In this document: in pieces, positions 59,059 through 64,000 of the stretch | How positions within the stretch are numbered: the first letter of the stretch is position 1 | Layout: each line of letters opens with the position of its first letter | Source: Hormiphora californensis | Lineage: Eukaryota > Ctenophora > Tentaculata > Cydippida > Pleurobrachiidae | Length of the DNA stretch: 64,000 nucleotides | Assembly (NCBI GenBank): GCA_020137815.1 | Contig: CM035354.1 | Span: 2,887,342 to 2,951,341, forward strand | Direction of reading: 5' to 3' | Notes under the pieces: model-generated | Seen by the model: only the letters and a program-made list of their open reading frames with translations | What the model was told of the DNA's origin: nothing | Databases searched by the model: none | Made by a program: the position numbers and the translations under genes

Positions 59059-60774
59059 ATGGCGTTGCAGCTCTCTAAGCCCGGTGGGTTGCTGGCGCCG
59101 TTAATGACACGAGGCGCCCATCACAAGCTGTACCATAAGAAGAATGTTGATAACAACTACCTGCGACAAATGAAACGAATACACTACTTTGATAGACTAC
59201 AGTAAGTATTATTTGTATCAACAGTTATTTATTTGTACTATTACCAGTTAATTGTATCAACAGTTATTTAATTACAATCAATGGCTAGCCTTAGTTCTTA
59301 AAATGTAGGTGTTCTAAAGTGTGCCTAATTTTTTCCCCGCCTGGGTGAATGCCGAAGGCATTCACCCAGATGCCTTTTGCAAAAAGGCATAGGGGTTTAG
59401 AATTCGACAATTTAACAATTACATACTAGTGAAGTGTCACGCTTTTCCTGTAACGTAACCTCCTGAGTTGCTGTTGGCAACTATCCAGTGCGGAATGCTG
59501 TCACTTACTGACTGAACACAACAGGAAGTTCGCGCGCATGTGCGCGGCGCCTTTATGTTGCACTTGCAATTACAATTGTTCATAGATTTGTCATCGCGCC
59601 CTACGTCATTGTGCAATGAACATTGTTCTGCATTTGCGATCGGAACTGCGACTTATTATTACTAGGATATCACATAGCTCAGGCAACCCATCAGCTATAC
59701 CGGCTCACGTATCAGTGCCCAATTAGAAGCAGGTGTGGCAACTGGCACAAGCCAGATCACATGGTTGGCGGGGAAATCAGGCGGTATGGCATTATACCGC
59801 AATTATTCTTGTTGATTATTTATTTAATCAATTATTCCGAATCAGGTTAAACACTATATCAGAGTCAGAATTATTACCAACGAGAATTAAGGAACAAGCG
59901 GCGAAGGACGTGAAAGGGTATCCTAAATACTCTCATGAATACACAGATACAGATAAGTAGGTTCCAATCCCCCATTAGCAATTTTTCACAGTTACATACT
60001 TTAATTAATTAACTTAATTGAATTTTAATCATTGTTTAATTTAATTGTTTAGAATACTTCTCTTTTTAACGCTCTGATATATCTCTACCAGGTGTGCTGT
60101 GACAGGTCACATGGCAGGTTGTATTCCCGATTACAAAGTAAACCGGATCATGTTCAGAAACATGGCACACAAGGGTCAGATATCAGGACTGAAATATGTA
60201 AGTGAGGTTACCCAGCTTGTATTACAACTTGACTCATTAGTAATGAGTTATATTGTTGATTAAATATCCTCACTATCACATGAGGTAATTACCAAATGAC
60301 TCCTCAATGTTGTACGCTAATATTATCAGTTGATTACAACTACAGTCGGACCCCGATTTAGGGGCCCCCGATTTAGTGTCACCCCGATTTAGGGACAGGA
60401 TTTTTTTCCCCCGATATAGGAAATTAACCTTATTTGACCCCGATTTAGTGGACACCCCGATTTAGTGGACAAGAGCCTTTCCCCCGAGGGTGTCCCTAAA
60501 TCGGGGTTCGACTGTAATATCATTTCAGTGGCAATACCCTAACTACAGTCGATGGGATAAGGAGAAGTTATCCTTCAGACTTATCCTTCTGGCTGACAAG
60601 GATACATACTACAAGAGAATGGTGACCAAATTGTGCAAGGACGATCCTGACTTTGCTGAGATAATCGAACGGAGGAAAAAGGAGATGAAATCGGATGTTA
60701 AGACGGACGATTATGAGTGGTGCCAGTGGCGAAATTATACCCCTGATAAACAAAATGAAGATTATAGGTTTTAG
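59059..60774 (+). CDS. MRPS14: Mitochondrial ribosomal protein uS14m (MRPS14), extended
   Basis: Component of the mitochondrial small ribosomal subunit. Exons 59059-59201, 59846-59956, 60092-60197 and 60529-60774 join in phases 2, 2 and 0 to give 201 residues. The N-terminus (MALQLSKPGGLLAPLMTRGA) is Arg/Leu-rich and acid-free, like a mitochondrial presequence. The S14 core is visible as LNTISESELLPTRIKEQAA, CAVTGHMAGCIPDYKVNRIM, then FRNMAHKGQISGLKYWQY. Most S14 proteins end soon after the G-x-I-x-G-x-x motif and W. Here about 70 more charged residues follow, so the protein is about 70 residues longer than typical animal MRPS14. It ends only 142 bp before the OS-9 start codon on the same strand. 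A pogo-type MITE sits just before the last exon. Confidence 0.78.
59331..59402. mobile_element. Hairpin repeat, copy 2
   Basis: Near copy of 55318-55388 (ccgaaggcattcaccc hairpin and gccttttgcaaaaaggcata), in intron 1 of the uS14m gene. Confidence 0.85.
60343..60514 (+). mobile_element. pogo/mariner-type MITE, copy 3
   Basis: Same orientation as 36582-36754 and more than 95 percent alike by eye, with TA on both sides. It ends 14 bp before the acceptor of uS14m exon 60529-60774. Confidence 0.93.
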
Positions 60775-60916
60775 AGATGTGCACCTGTATTTGAAAAATA
60801 TATATGAAACAATTACTTACATCAATTTCCTATTATTTATTTTTCATACAACACTTTTGCAAAACCCGCTTTTTAGTTGAGTTCTTTGTTTCGTTAAATC
60901 CCTCTTACTAGGGCAC

Positions 60917-63746
60917 ATGGTTTTATGGATATTACTGTTTCATCTTTACTCTGTCTCGACTCACTACTTTGATGCAGATGAGGTTAACTTCCTAAAGTAC
61001 AACCTTGAAATCACAGCGAAACCTATTCTAAGAAAGGAGGTACTAACTAATATTCTTCCCAATTCCTATTCCTTATTTTGTTCATTCTCCCAAATCTATT
61101 CCTTATTTTTTTCATTCTCCCAAGTCTATTCCTTGTTCAAAGCAAGGCAACCTATCATATCCCTGCTGCTGATATTATTATACTGTGGTGAAGATATACT
61201 TCACAGAGCTGTCAATAGTTTCCAATAATAAGACCCCCTCCCTCTACACCTACACGATATTATATATGTGCACCTTTAATAATCACGCTCCCTCTCTTTG
61301 CAGATGTGTATCTCAATTCCCCCCCCCTCCCTCTCTTTGCAGGTGCCAAACAGTTCTCTGCGACTGAAATCCAAGTATCTCCAGGAATATTCATGCTCCC
61401 TTCCGGAGGTGAAATTCAAACAGGACGAACAACTGGAACATGTTTTTGCCGTATCACCCAAACTGTTGAGGGATAAACACTGCGTTTTTAGGGTGAGTAA
61501 TTAGTGAATAATTAGTGAATAATTAATGAATAATTAGTGAATACTCAGTGAATACTCAGTGATATTAATCGATATAAAATATATTCCCCATTCAGACGAA
61601 AGGGTATTGGACTTACAAGTTGTGTTTTGGAGAGAGCATTGTACAATACCATATTGACCGTGAGTTTTCATTGGTAACGAAGTTACCCCTCCCTTGCCGG
61701 CGCGCGAAGCCCGCCAAACGAGTGTGAGGTGTCCACACAGCCCAGATCTTTTTCGTTTTAGTTCTCTCGGAATATGATTTCTATCCTCTCTTCCCTAGAT
61801 CCCTCAAAAGTACGTGAGGTACCAAAAGAGCACACTGTTATTGGGAATTTTGAGGATGATTACAACTTCTTTGAAAAACTCCAAAACACGGTTAGTTTCC
61901 ATTTACCCAATGCCGAATCCGATTGGCTTGGATTTGAATGCATCATGTAGATATTGGACGGAATACAAATTTTACCCGCCTGACCCTTTCTGTTCAATAC
62001 ATTTTGTAACGCGCGATGTTTCACCTCCAAAGTGTCAGCATTTCACGCACGCGCGTTCTACTTCATTATAACTGAGAATTGCTTGTTCTACGTTGCAGTA
62101 TCAATAACATTTGAATTTTGATAACTTTACCTTTGAGCCAAGTGGTTAGTGGCCAGCCTAGGGCTCTAACATGATGAGGTTAATCCGACCGTAGTAGATT
62201 TGTTGTTTACAGACCCAGATCAGCAAATTAAATCTCGCACAACACCCCTTCGGCCCCCTCCAAATCAAAAGATATCTCACAAAAGTGTCTTCTTCAGAAA
62301 ATTCGTTACTACGAACAGCTACCCCGGAACTATAAGCAGTATTATGGTGGCGGTGATGTATGTGATGAGAATGGAGGGCATACACGGAAAGCAATAGTCA
62401 CGGTAAGTTGACCCTTGTACTTTTTCAGTGACATGCGACTAAATTCCTTGATTTGTTTCTAAAATTACTGTTTTTAAACTCGGTCCGCCCTTCTATGTCT
62501 AATACCTGGGCTCCTAGAGTTCGTTTTCAGTCCCTCGCCCTACTATAACAGCTAACCCCCATCCCTATACTAGTTACTACTACCGTCTGACCCCTACCAC
62601 AGCCCTCCCTCCCACAGTTTGTATGTGACACCTCCCTCCCACAGTTTGTATGTTACACCGCCCTCCCTCCCACAGTTTGTATGTTACACCGCCCTCCCAC
62701 AGTTTGTATGTTACACCGCCCTCCCACAGTTTGTATGTTACACCGCCCTCCCACAGTTTGTATGTGACATGGACACAGTCACGGACTTCATAGCAAAGAT
62801 TGACGAAAAGGAGCTTTGTGTTTACAAGATGGTAGTTCACACTTCCAGAATGTGTTTACACCCCTTCTTTTACGAGGGACAAAACTCACTCCGCCACAAG
62901 ATTTCGTGTCGGCCCATTGTGGCCGATATGGCACCTGCCCTTCCAAACAAGAAGGAGATCAAAACTGCCCCTGCGAGTTCAGAGATGACGGCTCTTGGGG
63001 TAAGGCGGGAACCAGTCCAACCAAACTGGGTCGGTGCCAATCCTTCCTCTCCCTACCACGATTTGAAAAGTTATATAGGTGGGTAATATATTGTAGTTTC
63101 CCCTCCTTCTTTTGACCTTCTTTGGGATTCTTTCCTGGGAAGTTCTCACGGAACAATATACTGGACAATAGATTCTAGCGGTACCTCTCTTAGTGGTATT
63201 TAGCAACGTCACTAAGAGAGGAACACTTGAAATCTAGTGTTCTATAGAACATGCACTAGATTTCAAGGGTGCCCTTTACCCCAGCTTCACTACACTGTCC
63301 ACTGTATATTTGTCATACTACTATGACGAAATAGTTTTTATTGAAAGTGTTAGAGGGCTCAAAAGTTACATCACTGATGGATATGATTCATACTATACCT
63401 GTCAGAGCATACTATACCGGAGTCTGCTAAAGTATTGGCCGTGAAATGAAATAATATTGGCAGTTTTCTGGGTATTTACCCCCTCCCTCTCCTCGACCCT
63501 TTACAAATGTCAAGGAGGGTTAGAACATAACAACCCCTCTCCCCAGAGGAGCTATTGGATGAGGAGAAACAGGGTCCTATCAGACTGCTGAAACAGATGT
63601 TCAGGGATGCCCTGAAGAAACTAAAGAATGACTTCACCGACGCTAAAGATGCCCGTTCGTCAATGTCAAGTGACCCTGTTCTCTCACAGATCGATCTAGA
63701 CAAAATCACTGATGAGGATATGGACGCCCTTTTTAAATCCGAAGAG
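60917..63746 (+). CDS. OS9: OS-9 (ERAD lectin), 3' end beyond the window
   Basis: OS-9 is an ER-lumenal lectin that reads trimmed N-glycans and passes misfolded glycoproteins to the HRD1-SEL1L ligase. Exons 60917-61039, 61343-61492, 61596-61659, 61799-61890, 62298-62402, 62757-62999 and 63549-63746 keep phase throughout. The start gives a signal peptide (MVLWILLFHLYSVSTHYF). VNFLKYNLEI matches the family's N-terminal block. The MRH lectin domain follows: CVFRTKGYWTYKLCFGESIV, QYH, then QYYGGGDVCDENGG, RKAIVTFVC and LCVYKMVVHTSRMC. The family's WW pair in this domain is YW here. The last exon (EELLDEEKQGP and a charged helix) fits the start of the OS-9 C-terminal region. The acceptor before exon 62757 is preceded by five extra copies of itself. 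Not a full gene: the donor at 63747 leads out of the window. Confidence 0.9.
62590..62770 (+). repeat. Six-fold 3' splice-site array in OS-9
   Basis: ccctcccacagTTTGTATGT occurs six times at 26-30-bp spacing. The last is the acceptor of exon 62757-62999. The first copy keeps TTTGTATGTGACA as in the exon; the middle ones read TTTGTATGTTACA. Confidence 0.95.
63178..63275. repeat. Pair of hairpins in an OS-9 intron
   Basis: acctctcttagtg pairs with cactaagagagg (63182-63222), and cttgaaatctagtg pairs with cactagatttcaag (63227-63268). This looks like a small inverted-repeat element. The rest of this intron (63000-63548) shows nothing coding. Confidence 0.75.
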
Positions 63747-64000
63747 GTATTAATTAAATTATTAGTTAATTAAGTAATTAAATACTGTCTTTACGGTGCT
63801 CTCAGCCGCCATTTCATATATGGTACTTGTTCCCAATTCCCACACTTAAAACTTGCTAACTCCTTTCTTCTCCCTACCCCACACTCCACACGTGATATCT
63901 CACAGTCTTTTGTGAGACAACACATTCTCCAAATGCATTGCCTAGCTAGACCCTGTTCCGTAAAGGGAGGGTTAAAACGTAACAACACATTCAATGATCC
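63747..64000. other. Start of the next OS-9 intron
   Basis: After the GTATTA donor at 63747 no further exon is recognisable before the window ends. Two gagggttagaac/gggttaaaacgt-like words and the agaccctgttccgtaaaggg stretch are unremarkable. Confidence 0.55.

Overview
The window is eukaryotic and almost certainly from an invertebrate animal. It holds spliced genes with GT-AG introns and families such as a BTB-Kelch protein, CDV3, U2AF65, a TMBIM/Lifeguard protein, TIMP-like inhibitors, mitochondrial uS14 and OS-9. Genes are fairly tightly packed and many introns are short (about 100-500 bp). The sequence between exons is full of (GA)n/(CT)n tracts, minisatellites and short inverted-repeat elements. 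TIMPs limit the source to animals; the compact layout would fit a sponge or another early-branching animal, but the species cannot be told from sequence alone. Exon coordinates were set by eye from GT/AG sites and by requiring intron phases to match.

Layout. 1-2626: low-complexity purine/pyrimidine sequence. 2627-20965 (+): a phase-consistent 17-exon BTB-BACK-Kelch gene with a long Pro/Ser-rich N-terminus. 21376-40587 (+): a phase-consistent 18-exon gene for a polytopic membrane protein fused to C-terminal ankyrin repeats; its introns carry most of the transposons and minisatellites. 41049-42169 (-): CDV3-like gene. 42715-44140 (-): U2AF65, with one reading-frame break in the RS region. 44141-46660: gene-poor repeats. 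About 46690-47554 (+): unrecognised gene. 47936-49433 (+): TMBIM/Lifeguard gene with a PPQGAY-repeat N-terminus. 51003-52043: two identical copies of a sirtuin first exon without the rest of the gene. 52618-56123 (-): tandem pair of TIMP-like genes. 56124-59058: repeats, including a perfect 196-bp palindrome. 59059-60774 (+): mitochondrial ribosomal protein uS14m. 60917-63746 and beyond (+): OS-9, running off the right edge.

Most notable: tandem repeats in this window sit again and again exactly on exon-intron junctions, so 3' or 5' splice sites with a few exon bases are present in 2 to about 17 copies. This is seen at about ten junctions in three genes. One exon is bracketed by a six-fold acceptor array and a roughly 17-fold donor array. 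Another junction is followed by about 17 copies of a unit that looks like an in-frame 18-nt microexon with its own AG and GT. A second theme is a set of hAT-type elements with clear 8-bp target duplications, including a 109-bp MITE carrying GTCACGTGAC, nested insertions and long foldback elements.
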